Shown here one piece after another: positions 1 to 12,259 of a DNA stretch of 64,000 bases (positions are counted from its first letter, which is position 1; every line of letters starts with the position of its first letter). Where the stretch lies: contig CM114273.1 of NCBI GenBank assembly GCA_050084515.1, positions 6,820,001-6,884,000 on the forward strand. Direction: 5' to 3'. Source of the stretch: Blasia pusilla (Eukaryota > Marchantiophyta > Marchantiopsida > Blasiales). The notes below the pieces were generated by a model that ran no database searches, was not told the DNA's origin, and saw only the letters and a program-made list of their open reading frames with translations. Position numbers and translations under genes: made by a program.

Positions 1-231
1 TCTTTTGGAAGTGGCTAGACATTTGACCATAGTGAGCACATGGTAAATTCTTGCAAAAAACAAACACGAAATGTTTGTTGACTGAAAATAATTTGACGAA
101 GGGGCCGTATTAGTTTCTTTGGCTAGGGACTCACTGGCTTGAGTTAATCGGGAATCTACAGTAAATCAGTACATCCAATACTTTGATCGTCCCTGGTATA
201 TGTGCCGGATGACCACGAAGATGTGGCTCAC

Positions 232-1950
232 CTGACTCTCCATTGTAAGTTCAGCGATTCCTTTGAGGGCCTCCACAACTGGCAAAAAAAATTGTTGCTT
301 CAACTCTTCAAAATCCCTTTCACATCCAAATCCCACATGGTGTTGTTCAGTCTATATGATGACAACAGATGAGGGACGTACACTCTAACGTAGTAAGTCT
401 TTACCTCTGCCCTTGTCCGAAAAAGACCTGCTCTAAAGACAGTGGCTAGGACCAGGACTAGTTCGGAGAGGCAGAAAGCCCTCACTAGTGAACACGGCTA
501 CCCCAGTAGTCAGACCAAACCGTCCATGACATCAGCAGACTTGTAATAACTTGAAGCGAAAGTACATCAGCCACAATTGCCAGTACAATGTAGAAGGAGA
601 TTTTCCTTACCAATCAAAAATCCAATCACTTGGATCGGCATTCAAAAGACTGAACGACAGTATTGCTTCTCCGTCCGCCGAGAGGGGCATGTTTTTCTCC
701 TTGTATTCTCCCCTCCCACCCCTTGAGCCCTTGAGGAATGTCACCGCGACATCTCCAATTCTTTGAAGTAGCTCAGACTCGATCTTAGAAGGATCAAAAT
801 TCCCAACAATCCACCCATGACGGTACTTTCCTACAACAGTTCTCCAATTGGCTCCATGTTTCTCCATTCCAACTCCAGTGGGAAACTCGTTTCCCTTCTC
901 CATGCACATCTGGTTCTGGACTCCGTCTCCACAAACACCTTCACTGACAGTATCTGAAGCTGCTCTTGGGGAATGCATGCCATGCACGTAATCCTTTTGA
1001 AGAACTACAATCGTGTAAATGCCACCTTCATCATTCACCGATCTGACTTCATCGGGCTTTGGAGCCATGGAATTTGAGTAATTCCGAAGTATATCGTCTA
1101 CAGCATCATCATCCGAGACATGTAGTGCCTCTAAGAAACCAGAAGTCACAAGCCCACATGACCAACTCCTTTCGCCCAATTCATCTGTGGACTTGAGACA
1201 GAATTCATCTGCATCATATGTCACCTGTAAATTGAACCCATCCTGACCAGAAAGTTCTTGATCAAAAGTCTGTGAATGAATGAGCTTCTGTACGTGTAGC
1301 CTGATGGTTGAAGCCACGGACTCTAGCCGGGACTTGGTAAAGGAGTCATCCGGGGTAGCGAAAACCACATTCAAGAGGCAAGGAAGTTGGAGAGTACTTG
1401 CAGAGGCCCAACTAGCATAAGAATCTATTTCCTCCAAAGGGAGAGGGGCTCGATAAACTTGCGTCGATTTCAACCAGAAAGGAATTCCTGCACAGGTCAC
1501 ATATCACTGTCTTATGAAGAAGTCTACTGTTGATCAAACTTGACACTTGAGCCACAAGGGCTCTGCAATGCCGGTGAATTCCAGCTTTACAAGTATCGAT
1601 AGCGTAGTTCAAGCTTCCCCTTCCATTTCCCTTTCTTCAGAGGCCGGATATCTAGGGTAAGAATGCTAAGACGGATATATTGATTGGGGTCTAGAGTCTT
1701 AATAGACGGGTTGTAAAACTCACAAATCCTCCACTTACTCAGCTCCCCCACTCCCCGCACCCCCAAAACAGCAATCCGAGAGCAGAAGCGAGAAAGAAAT
1801 GAATAACTATCCCCCCGAGGCTAATGGAATTTTGAACACATACGAAGGCAGGTCAACAGGGGCAGGCATACCAATCAGAAAAGAGACTAAAGTGGTGATG
1901 GTGATCCACAAGCGTTTTGAGCCGGGCTTAGTACTCCTGTCACCCGCCAT
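232..1950 (-). CDS. PIGS: GPI transamidase subunit PIG-S, 5' part (partial, continues off left edge)
   Basis: PIG-S is a membrane subunit of the ER-lumenal GPI transamidase (with PIG-K, GAA1, PIG-T, PIG-U) that attaches GPI anchors to proteins. Three exons are visible: 1872-1950, 611-1487 and 232-316. Exon 1 starts at ATG 1948-1950 (MAGDRSTKPGSKR...) and encodes a short cytosolic tail and one hydrophobic segment ending ..LVSFLIG. It joins in phase 1 to exon 2, which opens with the family signature IPFWLKSTQVYRAPLP. Exon 2 ends ..ADPSDWIFDW and joins in phase 2 to exon 3 (DFEEL...FFLPVVEALKGIAEL..MESQ), another strongly conserved PIG-S block. Donors are G|GTATGC, TTG|GTAAGG and CAG|GTGAGC; acceptors TGCAG and AAAG. 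Introns are 384 and 294 bp. The C-terminal half is not in the first 231 bases, so it lies outside the window. No stop or frameshift is seen, so the gene looks functional. Confidence 0.93.
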
Positions 1951-2500
1951 CACTTCCTCCCATTCGTTCGTTGGACACAATTTCCGCGGCAGGCGATCAC
2001 CAATTCTAAAAGACTTCTGTCATCTGCGCGCTAGTCGCATTCTCCGCAGCAGACGCGCTTCCAGTGTCGCATTGGCCGATCGCGTCACAGACTCGTTCTG
2101 CGAGGGCCGCTCCGGAGTCATCGCGCGCTCGGTTTCGCTGACGCTTCATCCGAAACACAGTTGCGCTCGTCGTACGCCGTACCTCGACCGCAATGTAGTG
2201 GGACCGCTCCTCTCCCTACACTATCGCGCTCCGAAAATTGCAATGAGTTCAGCGAAGACCGACCGCGTCGATCCAAAGCCGCACGAGAGCACAAGTGCAG
2301 ATCGCATCGTCGTCGGGAAGGCCGGGGCGGTGAGGGTTTTACATGCGACGGCTCCAAATCGGAAAGAATATAAAATATATATGTAAAAAAAATGGGAAAC
2401 CATCACGATACAAAGAGGCCGTTCTTTCTCCTACTATGACTACTACTAAGTGGGCTTCTAGCATTGGCATCTCCAACCGCCTGAGCCTACCGTAGAAGCC
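1951..2500. promoter_or_regulatory. Upstream region of PIG-S (GC-richer, CpG-containing)
   Basis: This stretch is clearly richer in GC and CpG than the AT-rich DNA around it and directly precedes the PIG-S start codon, so it is probably its 5' UTR and promoter. Several overlapping open frames exist here on both strands, but none resembles a known protein; they are what CpG-rich DNA produces by chance. No clear TATA box or splice site was assigned. Confidence 0.5.
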
Positions 2501-2510
2501 CATTTACCTG

Positions 2511-5500
2511 GGCGCGCTACAAAGCTATGGAGACTCGTTGCCTACAATAAAATATTGTAGTGGTTAAGGACAACCCATTTCTCGACTGGAAATGATGGGC
2601 GCAATCCGTAAGGAACGAGTCAAACCTCTCCCCCATCGCCCTGTACATCTCAATGGCTAGGGGGATAAATCGATGTCCGTCATGAAGTCGACTATAAATG
2701 TGGGTCTTCTTGACCGCCGCCGCTGCTCCTTGTAGCAATCTCCCTTGTGCTACCACTTGGGCTCACACGCCTCCCGCGTAGGATCCGTCACTACAACATC
2801 CGCTATCACAACCTCAGACTCCCACGTCATGTAGAGATCAGCACGGATAAGGGAATCCCGCATGGAGTAGTGCCTCTCTCTTTGTACATGGAATCCACTC
2901 TCCCGAGCAATAGAGAACATAATATCCCGCACTGCATCGTGAGTGGCTATCCTCTCACCCCCAACTGGACACCGTACCAAATGCACACCAAGTGGATCCA
3001 GACTCCGGCAACACTCGCAATGTGTCGAACCAACCACCGTTGGTTGGGGCAGGCCCAGTCGGAACCTCATCGCTGTAGTGTAGGTAAGTGGTGTGATGCG
3101 GAAAGCCGGGATGAGGGGACGAGCCTCCACCCATGAGACTACCCCCTTTCCAAAGCAAAAGTAAATACGGGCCCGAACCTCCATGGGGATATTCCCATCC
3201 GACATAGTAGCTCTAAATAATGCATCAAAGTGGGCTTCCATCAAAGAAGATTGGAGCCCAGACTGTCCGGAGGTAACTAGGGAAGAGAAAGGGGGAAGAA
3301 CTGCTCTAGCCTCAACAAGAAGGGAGTCTCTACAACCTGTGAGTGAAGACTGAAGTGAGAAAAGACCATCCTCAACCTGGGAAACATATTGTAAAAGTAG
3401 CGGTCTATCCCCAACCAAAAATCGGGAGCAAAGGAGGGGTGCTACAGTGGCCCAACTCCCTAAAAAGGCTGAAGACGCCACTAACTCTGTCGCTATGAGA
3501 CCTACTCCACCAAAGGCAATCGGCCAAGAAGCCCGTCTACGAGCTAACTCCCCCGCGAGGCACTCGAATGAGCCGGGTCCTAGAAGATCCCCAAACGCCT
3601 GCATAATCTTTCTGTCAAAGGATCTATACAAGGAAGAAATATGGCTAGTCGCCCACACGGTTCTACTCAGATAACCAGGTCTACAGGCAAAACATGACGA
3701 GAGGACTCTATAAGCTACTTGAGGGTCACCAATCCTCGTGAGATTGTCGACATGGAGAAGATCCTCGGTAAGAGCCGCCACCACAAAACTAGATACAAAG
3801 TCCTTGCTCCCGAGTGGGACTCCCAAGACGCGAAGCCCTCCAGCAGGTGTTAAAAAACCTTCCGGTAAATGAATACCCGCTGATAAGCCTAATGGAGACC
3901 AAGCCTTGCACTTTCCCACCTTCACCGCGAGGCCAACGTGTGCCAACTATGCTGAAAAGTGCTGGAATGCATGAGCAACCAAGTCTCTAGGGCCAACAAT
4001 GTGAGTATCATCTGCCAACGAAGGGAAAATGCAACCCGGGAAAGCCTCCACCGTAGAAAGAACCGCTCGATAATGAGCCAAAGCAAACAATGCACCACCC
4101 AAGGGATCACCCTGACGCGTCCCGATAGCAGACTCCAAGACCGTGACCTCCCCCTCAAACCTACCATGGTGAAAATAGAGATCTGAGGGGGCCCCATAAA
4201 AAGCATGCACGAAGGGAATCAGGCTCGCTATGGGACCCCCTACGTCTCTTAGCTCCGTGAAGATAGTTGCTCGAGACACTGAGTTAAAGGCGTTCTCCAC
4301 ATCAACTTGGAGAACCACCCACTCGGGATGTATATCTAAACAAGCCCTCAAACCTAAGGCTACAGCCTCACAACCGGATGGCGTGGCAACTCCGAACTGG
4401 TGCGGACTCAGATGTGACTGGAAAGCCTCACGGAACTGCAAAGCGATAGTGCGACTCACCAATTGCAAGAGCACCTCCCCTATGGCAATCTGACGGATCC
4501 CTCCACCCTCCTTCAATAACGCCAAAAGTCGGCCCGCCCCCAATACATGGGCTACTGCTGTTGGCACTCTCCCCTGAGCTAGGTGAGAGGCAACCTGAAG
4601 CAACTCGGAAAAGCCGCTAGCAGAGTCCTCGGAGGGAAAGCAATCACGAAGGTGTTCGTACATCATACCGGACAACCCTCCAGCAGCTCTCCTAGGGGAA
4701 CGCCCGAGTGCCCGTGCAAAGAGGGACAGGTCTCGGCATAAGGTTGTGTCATGATGGAAGTCACGTACAAATGTTGGGATGTGTCAACCAACATTTGTAG
4801 CTACAAGATCTGGACAAGGGTGTAGCCTCCAGAGGGCGTCGATGGTAACAGCGGAAGGAGGAGCCATATCCATAGGGCGGAGCGCACGAGCCGCTCGCGA
4901 GAACTCCCCGGCTTGCCCAAGTCTCCTACATTGTCGCAATCTGGCAGCTACAAGATCGTCTGTTGGGAGACCGCGTGGAGTGCTACCTCTGGCATATGCC
5001 ACGAACTCGCTCTGCAGAGACTCCCAATCACCTCCTCGGAAGCACCGCAATCGGGCCACAACCTCTCTATGGCCAGTCTTCCCTCCTCGAGTATAGCGAA
5101 GACACCATCGTGGAAGGAGAAGTAGTAGATACCACGAGAGCTCATCCATAGGATCAAGTGCAATCCTAGATAAGGGAAGGAGGAAAGACTGGCGAAGCTC
5201 ATCCTGAATAGCATGGGGGATCCGATGAAACAACCTCGGGCAGGGAAAACGGGTCTCAAAGAGACCTGTGATGCTGCCAAGGTGGGACCTCAACCACTCT
5301 CATGCCTCGGGAGGGGGCGATGATGCATGAAGCATCGATGAGCATCCATGATCAACTGGAGGAACCACCCATCCGAATCTATCAAAGTCAGGATGTTTAG
5401 CCGCTAAATGGTTCCGAATTCCTGAACGAGTGAAGAATTCGGGACAACAAGGGCATTCCCTATCCCGGCTAGACGACCCGCAAGCCCTTACGCGAGGGGC

Positions 5501-5524
5501 CAATGCGGGTCGAGGCATGGACAC
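2511..5524 (-). mobile_element. Non-LTR retrotransposon of the restriction-like-endonuclease (R2/NeSL/Utopia-like) type, single frame with three nonsense codons
   Basis: Read on the minus strand from ATG 5518 to the stop at 2750, one frame of about 923 codons is interrupted only by TGA (5300-5302), TGA (4784-4786) and TAG (3947-3949), with no frameshift. Order of parts: a C2H2 zinc finger at 5393-5455 (C-P-C-C...H-x4-H spacing); a linker with Arg-rich and GELSRA-like blocks (about 5290-4700); reverse transcriptase with motif A VDVENAFNSV (about 4303-4270), motif B RQGDPLGG (about 4118-4095) and catalytic LADD (about 4010); then a C-x2-C...H-x4-C knuckle (about 3020-2950) and a terminal RADL...DVVVTDP block (about 2850-2780) like the PD-D endonuclease core. 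Zinc finger + RT + CCHC + C-terminal nuclease is the architecture of site-preferring RLE elements. The tail to about 2511 resembles a second decayed copy at 25.6 kb, which suggests the 3' UTR extends there. The exact clade and the 5' end are not resolved. Confidence 0.85.
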
Positions 5525-6980
5525 CTCTCACCAAGAAGTGAACATGACCCCCTCCGTCAAACTCGAGAGACAGACCCCACCAAAAACCGCCCCAAAAACC
5601 CCCATTTGAACTAGTATTAATGGTAATCGACTCTCTTCCCGTCCACGGAAATGCTCTCCCTAGTATGAACTCTCATCTACCATCTTCACCTATGACATAT
5701 GGCCCAACCCCTTCCCAAAATAATGTAGAGATAGTATGGAGGTACTAGCGATATGGAAAAAGAATAGATGGGAATAGAGTGGGATAAGGGAGAAAAACAT
5801 GGGTCCAACGTGAAGGAGGAACGTGTGTGGCTACAGAATAAGGACATAGAGAAAAAAGAAAAAAGAAAAAAAGGGTGGTGTGGAATAACAACATGAGTTG
5901 TCTTGGAAACATTCAAGGCATTACAAAAAAATGAGACAACAAAGAGGACCCTAATACCTACATGAGAAACCCTAAAACAACAAAAATCTACAAAAAAAAT
6001 AAAATGAAAAATACTTCACTAGAAGATTGACGCTACGGATCAAAACGTAGAGGAAGTTGGTATCTTCATTTTGACATAACACACGACCCCCCTCCATCCT
6101 CCATCCCACCATCAATCTCCTTCCCATCCCCGCCGCCATCCCGTAGAGCTCCGCCACGCTCTCCTGTCTACTCCAAAAAGCCCAAGGATATGGAAGCTCC
6201 AAATCAAGAACACAAGACAGAAGTTAGGCATGCTCTGATGACGCGAAGTATCCGGTCATCACACGCGTGGTCGACCGTGGTTTAGAACCGGGTCCCGTGG
6301 AGGTCGCGAGTTGGGCGACCATAAACAAATAACTGATTTAATTTTTTATGTCTATGGGAAAAATAATTTTGTCATGAAAATGCGATCCTCGCCCCCTTTA
6401 CGATTATTCATGGGACAAGACATCTAAACTAGTTCCAATGGAAGGTTGCAAATTTTTAATTCCCAAATCTTTTGGGAATAGAAAACGGGGCATATTAATT
6501 ACGATTCAAAGTAGGTATTAGGGTCCGTGCGGTTTATCATCTTTATTATTGTTGGAGAGTGTTTTCTTATTTGCAAACACCTAAAGAAAATGAGTTCTCT
6601 TGTACGAGTAGCAAGAACAAAAAATTGTGTGCAACATCATTAATCCCTTCACTCCTGTGCATGGCAAGGGCTGCCCACTAGTATTATCAATTGATGAGTT
6701 ATTTTGGACGTTGAAAAGGGGTAGCCACGACTTATACTTCTGCCCGTGGGATGAGGCTCTTGGTGTTGCTGAGTTCTCATTTGTGACGTGCTTTAAAGGG
6801 TAAGTTATATGACATTACGATTAATTTTCAATTTCAATTTTTGTATACAATTTATCCAACGACGTATATCGTGAGTTAATAATTATCTTTAATATTTAAA
6901 TTTTAAAAAAAAACATTATCCATGTTATTATTGTACAATCTTTTCTTGATTTTCAAATTTCTCTCCTCTTGACATTTGTC
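5525..6980. other. Non-coding stretch upstream of the retroelement
   Basis: No supported gene. The first few hundred bases (C-rich on the plus strand, with several CCCC and CCACC runs) may include the retroelement's 5' UTR. Beyond about 6300 the composition becomes AT-rich. Confidence 0.5.
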
Positions 6981-6985
6981 CTTCT

Positions 6986-7057
6986 CAACCAATAAGATCG
7001 TTTACTCTTTCAACCAATAAGATTGTTTAAAATTGATTTAAGAAGTTAAATCAATTT
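6986..7057. repeat. 19-bp near-perfect direct repeat followed by an 11-bp inverted repeat
   Basis: The motif CAACCAATAAGATCGTTTA at 6986-7004 recurs at 7011-7029 with one change. Immediately after, 7030-7040 and 7047-7057 are perfect inverted 11-mers around a 6-base loop. The function is unknown; it may be the edge of an old transposon. Confidence 0.7.
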
Positions 7058-10000
7058 AAGAGGTTGCATAGTGATGATGGACGATTTAAAATTTCCCATC
7101 ATTTTTAATCTCATACAGTGCACATACACCAACCACTACTTTAATAATAAAAAGATTGTTGTAATACCTCCTCGATTTAAGCATATGTTGTGATTTTGTT
7201 TGAATGATGATCGCTACCATTGTGGAGAGAACTTCTTATTCCTACTCTAGATAGAATCATGTAGGAAGAACTTAGTACACATCATAGGTAAATAATATAG
7301 TCATATTTTCTTTAAGGTTTGATTTTGAGACTTATTGACGGTAGTAGCAAAAAAATTTATTACCTCTCCTAAAAATTGAACCATTACTTGGATATTGATA
7401 ATACCCATATTGGTCTTTTTTTTTATTAATAATAACTCTATCGCCTGGGAGATGAATATCATTCCATACAATGTTAATATTATTTTTCCAGATAACTATA
7501 AAATCCTTCAGATTTTGACTTAGTGACCACCTCATTCAATACGTAAAGGGCATCGTAAAGAATATCTTTGCCTAAATATTCATGTAAAGGCACACAAACC
7601 TCCTTAAGTCTTAATAGGCAATATGAAAAATTTTGTTGATCTTCACATGCATGTTCTATCAAAATGCACAAACAAAAATGGCTAGAGTTCGTTGTAAAAA
7701 CTAGTAGCATGATGTCTGTGCACAGTTGAGGGGAAAATCTTTCTTTACACACTTGAAATCTTTAGCCCTATTAACTTAACTATTCCCTTAAATCTGACAA
7801 ATGTCAACAATAGAAGAGCTTTCAAAGGACAAGGGTCAACATTAGAGGAGCATTTCTCTAATTCCATCCTCTCGTAATAATATAGATAATAAAATCCTAT
7901 TTTACAAAGAGTAAAGGAGTAAAAGAAGTACCTTCTATAGCAATTCGTTGTCAATTGAAAAAATCTTTATGTAAGGCCATGTAATTGATCCCTTTATGCA
8001 AGTTCAGACAATACTCGTGTATGTATATATTAGGAGGATGCACTTGGGGTTACATTGCAAAGGTAGAAGGTTATCAAGGCGATTCTAACTTTCCAAGGTC
8101 TAAAGCAACTTGCATCACCATACAAGCCTCAAATGTAGTTATTCTTTGATCATAGTGTGTAAAAATAATATGTAATTTTGAATTACCCATCATAATCTTG
8201 TAATTGAATGATTTTACCTCTTAATTCAATTTTGAGAGATCCTATTGGATGATAGGAACATATGTCAATGGGAAAGAAGTTTGAAAATTGAAGAGGAACT
8301 CTTCAATAACAATACACATAATAAATTATTAGTAGAAATATCTCCATAGAAATCATATAATACTACAAAAAATAAAAGATCCCAAAAGATCCTTACCCTG
8401 AGTCATGCATCTTTCAAACCTTTCTCCAATACATCATACATAGCATCCAAGACGACATGTCATCATTCGAGGTTGGCTCTCTGGCTCGGAGGAATCGTTG
8501 CAAAACATTTACATCATAAAAAAATATTCTTCTTCCAATGTTAAAAGCAAAGAATTCTTTGATGTAAAAGTAGGTTGCAGAATATTAGGAAAATATGATC
8601 TAATTTTCCCCTAATCTTATGATTGATAACAAACCTCCAATAATGCAATATTGATTGTAAGTTCATCCAAGGCAAAGCAAAAAAATCCCCAATCTCTACA
8701 AAGAAAGTAAACATTCATCAATATTAGTTGTCATTCATAGAAATATGATCATGCAAAACATTATCCATTTTGCCACGAAGATAGCTTTTATTTAATAATT
8801 AGTAGAAATAGATTCAGTCTTAGAAAAAAATTTGAGACTATTTGGTTACGGTTGCCTTTTTTTTTTTTATCTCAATGATATCCTTAAGAGCATAAGCGCT
8901 CCAAGGGCACAGAACTTGACACATGCATTTCGAAATACTATGAGTCGTGAAATATCTTTATAATAAGCTACAAAATATTCGATCGTATTCGTATTTGGAG
9001 GAAGAAGAGTTATTCAAACATATGGTATTAGGAGAATCAACTTTGAAGGAATGACAATTCACTATTTGGGATATTATATATCTTCTTCTCATAACTATAC
9101 GAAGTGCAAGAGGGATAACTTTGGTTATCACAACTACTTTCTTACTACATGGAAGATGCATGACACACTCATGCTTTAAGATAATTGTAAAAGTTCATGA
9201 GATCTCTTCTTACAAATAAGTATTTACAAATTAAAATAGACATTTATATATGAGACCTTTCTAGGTATAATTGTGTGTTCTAATTTATTTCTTTCTATGA
9301 TATAGATTGTGCGTTAATAAAAATAAAAATAATAAAACAACGCCTAATTCAATTTTTTTAACTTTTTATATGGAATAAGGCGACTATGATTTATAATCAT
9401 ACATTTGAGACAATCAATTATGCCTTACAAGATATTATGAGAATGATTTTATACATTTTCCACATGACATAGTCACTAAGAGTAAGAAGGTAAGTGATTT
9501 TATCGATAATATCTATAGAAATGGTCCTCGATCAATTTTTTACATCCATTTTGAGAGATACGGCTATTTTTACACGAATAAATAGAGATGTCTCCGAGGT
9601 AAATACAGAAGTCGTATATTTATTTATGGAGAGGTAAAAATGCATTACACAATGCAATACTATGTATCTTGCATCAATATCTTATTTATGTATGTTTGTT
9701 ATGAACAAGAGCATACCTATATAAGCGTCAATTTCCTTCCAAATAAGGGGATGAATCGAATCTATCTAATAGAATTCTTGAATATATGTGCTTACCTTTA
9801 GGACTGCCTCCGTATTGATTGTGATTGAAGATTAGTACAAAAATCGTGTTTTTACGAAACATGAATGATAACAAAAAACAAGCAAGTGGTACACTATTGA
9901 CGATTCGAAAACTAAAGCCACATCTCATAGATGTTAAAATTATCGTAAGAAGAAACATTGAAGATAATATTTTCATTCTCAATTGGACTGTTGTTTATCT

Positions 10001-10550
10001 TTTACTTTCCCTAAATTTCTTATCCATCATACTTTTGTCATAACCATGAATAAGTCATAAAATAAAACTCTACTAAGTCAGAATTTGCTTGTTTTGTTTC
10101 TCCAACAAGGACGTAGGAAAACAACACATGTTATATTTGCAATTTCATATTCTCCTTTTCAAGATCCATGATCTATACGAAACTAATAAGATGCCTATAT
10201 AATGCACTAGAGATAAAAAAATGTTTGAAAAGTATTTGATAATATATTAGTGTGTAGAATGGATTAATAAATTACACACAAATTCAAATTTATTTTTTAT
10301 TGCCCATAATATTTAAAATATTTTCATACTCTCGTTCGTCATGAAATAAAAAAATATTTGTAAATAGAAAAACATTCTTCCATTATAACATAAATTATGA
10401 ATTTTTTATTAATCCATACATATTTTAAAAAAGATATGACACGTTTGTACAAGTCAAAAAAGCACTATCCCACGATAATATAATATAAACTTTTTATGAT
10501 CCATAAATATTTCATAGAAATTTGAGAAAGGAAATGTAATTCGCGAAGAA
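7058..10550. other. AT-rich intergenic DNA, no gene seen
   Basis: Only short frames without family resemblance occur here, in AT-rich sequence with homopolymer runs. I see no RNA gene, transposase remnant or tandem array. Confidence 0.6.
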
Positions 10551-10559
10551 ATCACATTT

Positions 10560-11640
10560 CTTTGCCGGTCAGAAAGAAACTCGTTAGAAAAGCTATGGCC
10601 TCTAAAAGCCTTGGCGAGTGGCAGCAGAATCGATCCGACTCCGTGGGAGTCGAATCCTCTTTGTGTTTTGTTTCTTCGGAAGAGCAGCTGCCCGCGTCCC
10701 AAACTGCCCTATCCGCGATAAATGCTCCTATGGGTTTCGCAGGTGACCAAAACCAAAATGTTATTCACCAGAGTATCTGCCCGCGGGGATCCGCAGCCCT
10801 TGCCCATTTCGCGGGCAGTCCATGCAGAAGTCGTCGCTCCCGTCTCCGCGAGCAGCTGGTGCTGGATGCGGAGAAAAGTTGCGATTGGGGAGATTCCGAA
10901 GGATCAATTCCAATATATGAAGAACACGACTAAGAAGAAAAGAACAAGAAGCTTCGTTGGATTGCTAGAGAAATTGGAATCGAGAAGAGACAGCCCAGTG
11001 CTTCCGCTCGGTCCTGGTGCGATCTATTCCCGACCAATCGAGCACAATGGCAATCCCCTGTCCGTTGGCAGGCCACGAGACTGCGGACATCAACATGCTG
11101 GTCAAGAACCTTCAAATCTCCCTTGTCTTCAGAACATCTCGTTCAGAATCCAAGACGCTGGATGCGTACACCACAACCAGAAGGGCATGCCCAGTCCAGA
11201 ACCCTGAAGGGCTGAAGTCAGACTTGAATGTCTTTGAGACGGTTCGTAATAAGATTTGATCCAGCCATTCAAGATATCTGTGTGGATGGATCTAGAATAA
11301 CTCACGGGATGTACGCCCTACAAGTACGATAAGGTGATTCATCCTGATAACCGGACAAATGACAAAGGCGCCTCGACATCAGAACACATGCCGGTGCGGA
11401 TCGGCATCCACTACCAAAGGAAACGTGGATCTTCAAAGAAATGAGCGGGACACAAACTGTAACTTATTTTGCAGTGAGTTTGTAAAAATTGCTACAGAAG
11501 TGCATTCCAATCGATGCACGATTGAGAAACGACTAGGTATCCAACCCTGAACCTAACTGGGTAATTTCGAAATTAGCCTCAGGGAATTCCAAACCCGGTA
11601 ACGACGACCAATGCTGTAGATTCCGAAACGGCAGCAGTTT
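10560..11640. other. GC-richer island downstream of TTM3, function unassigned
   Basis: Composition rises sharply relative to the AT-rich flanks. Plus-strand frames at 10562-10933 (123 codons) and 10722-11207 (161 codons) overlap each other in different frames and match nothing I recognise. It may be the 3' UTR of the minus-strand TTM3 gene, an unrecognised gene, or a gene fragment. A tRNA-like look around 10610-10680 (A-box-like GGCGAGTGGCAG, B-box-like GAGTCGAATCC) does not fold convincingly into a cloverleaf. Confidence 0.35.
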
Positions 11641-11662
11641 TTTGTCAAACCCTCGTCGATTC

Positions 11663-12259
11663 CTACTCGACCTTGCCCGACCTGAAAACGGCGAATTTCG
11701 ATTTCGTTGAGTACGTGTACTGAATCCCCGCCGCTATCAGAAAGTCGCCGAGTACCTTTCGGACTCGCTCAGGATCAGTAGACTCGCACTCAATTTCAAA
11801 CGTGGTTCCGAAATCGTACTGCGTTTCATCCAGCTCGAGCGTCAGACCCTCCCACTGGAAAACATTCCGAACATTACGGAACCCGCCCAAGCAAACGAAA
11901 TCCTTGCATGCAAAATTCGTCACCACACGATTCAGCAGCTCGCAGCTCGTCTTTCCAATTCTGCTAGGCTCTACAACGCATGCCCTTCCCAGCGAAACGT
12001 CGATCTCCTCCTCCAACTCCTCTCCCCTACTGATCCCATCCACAATTATAGCATTCCCCTTGTACGTCACGACGCACTTCTGATCACCATTGTAAAATCG
12101 CAATCTCAAAACTGCCCGCTTCGAACTCAGCTCTTTACTGGCACCATCAAAGAAAACGTTCTCTTGCAGATGCGTGACCTCATGAAACGGCTTCAGCAAC
12201 ATGGCAACTTTCTCATGAGTGCTAGCGTCGGCCAACTTCAGCTTCACTTCCACCTCCAT
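11663..12259 (-). CDS. TTM3: Triphosphate tunnel metalloenzyme 3-like (CYTH domain; inorganic tripolyphosphatase)
   Basis: TTM3 proteins hydrolyse inorganic tripolyphosphate to phosphate and pyrophosphate with Mg2+ inside an eight-stranded beta tunnel. From ATG 12257-12259 the product is 198 residues, close to the usual ~210 of plant TTM3. The defining ExExK motif is at residues 2-6 (EVEVK). Other tunnel strands are visible: AVLRLRF, CVVTYKG, the acidic EELEEEID, FVCLGGFRNVRN, LELDETQYDFG, FEIECE, and the terminal KFAVFRSGK typical of plant TTM3. The gene is uninterrupted, with no intron inside the coding part. The same frame is open to a TTG at 12382 with in-frame ATGs at 12367 and 12331; the 24-residue extension from 12331 is Arg-rich and nearly free of acidic residues, so an organelle-targeted longer form is possible. 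I prefer the 12259 start because the catalytic motif directly follows it in known family members. Confidence 0.92.
   Translation of the reverse strand: MEVEVKLKLADASTHEKVAMLLKPFHEVTHLQENVFFDGASKELSSKRAVLRLRFYNGDQKCVVTYKGNAIIVDGISRGEELEEEIDVSLGRACVVEPSRIGKTSCELLNRVVTNFACKDFVCLGGFRNVRNVFQWEGLTLELDETQYDFGTTFEIECESTDPERVRKVLGDFLIAAGIQYTYSTKSKFAVFRSGKVE

Noticed and set aside
1799-2386. 195-codon plus-strand open frame
   Set aside because: It covers the antisense of PIG-S exon 1 and its CpG-rich upstream region; PIG-S on the other strand has clear homology and splice phases.
2750-5518. Direct assignment of the retrotransposon to the Utopia clade with U2 snRNA targeting
   Set aside because: Domain order fits RLE elements in general, but no U2 snRNA sequence is seen at the borders and clade assignment needs a phylogeny.
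10610-10680. Possible tRNA gene
   Set aside because: A-box-like and B-box-like motifs are present, but no acceptor stem or cloverleaf could be folded by eye.
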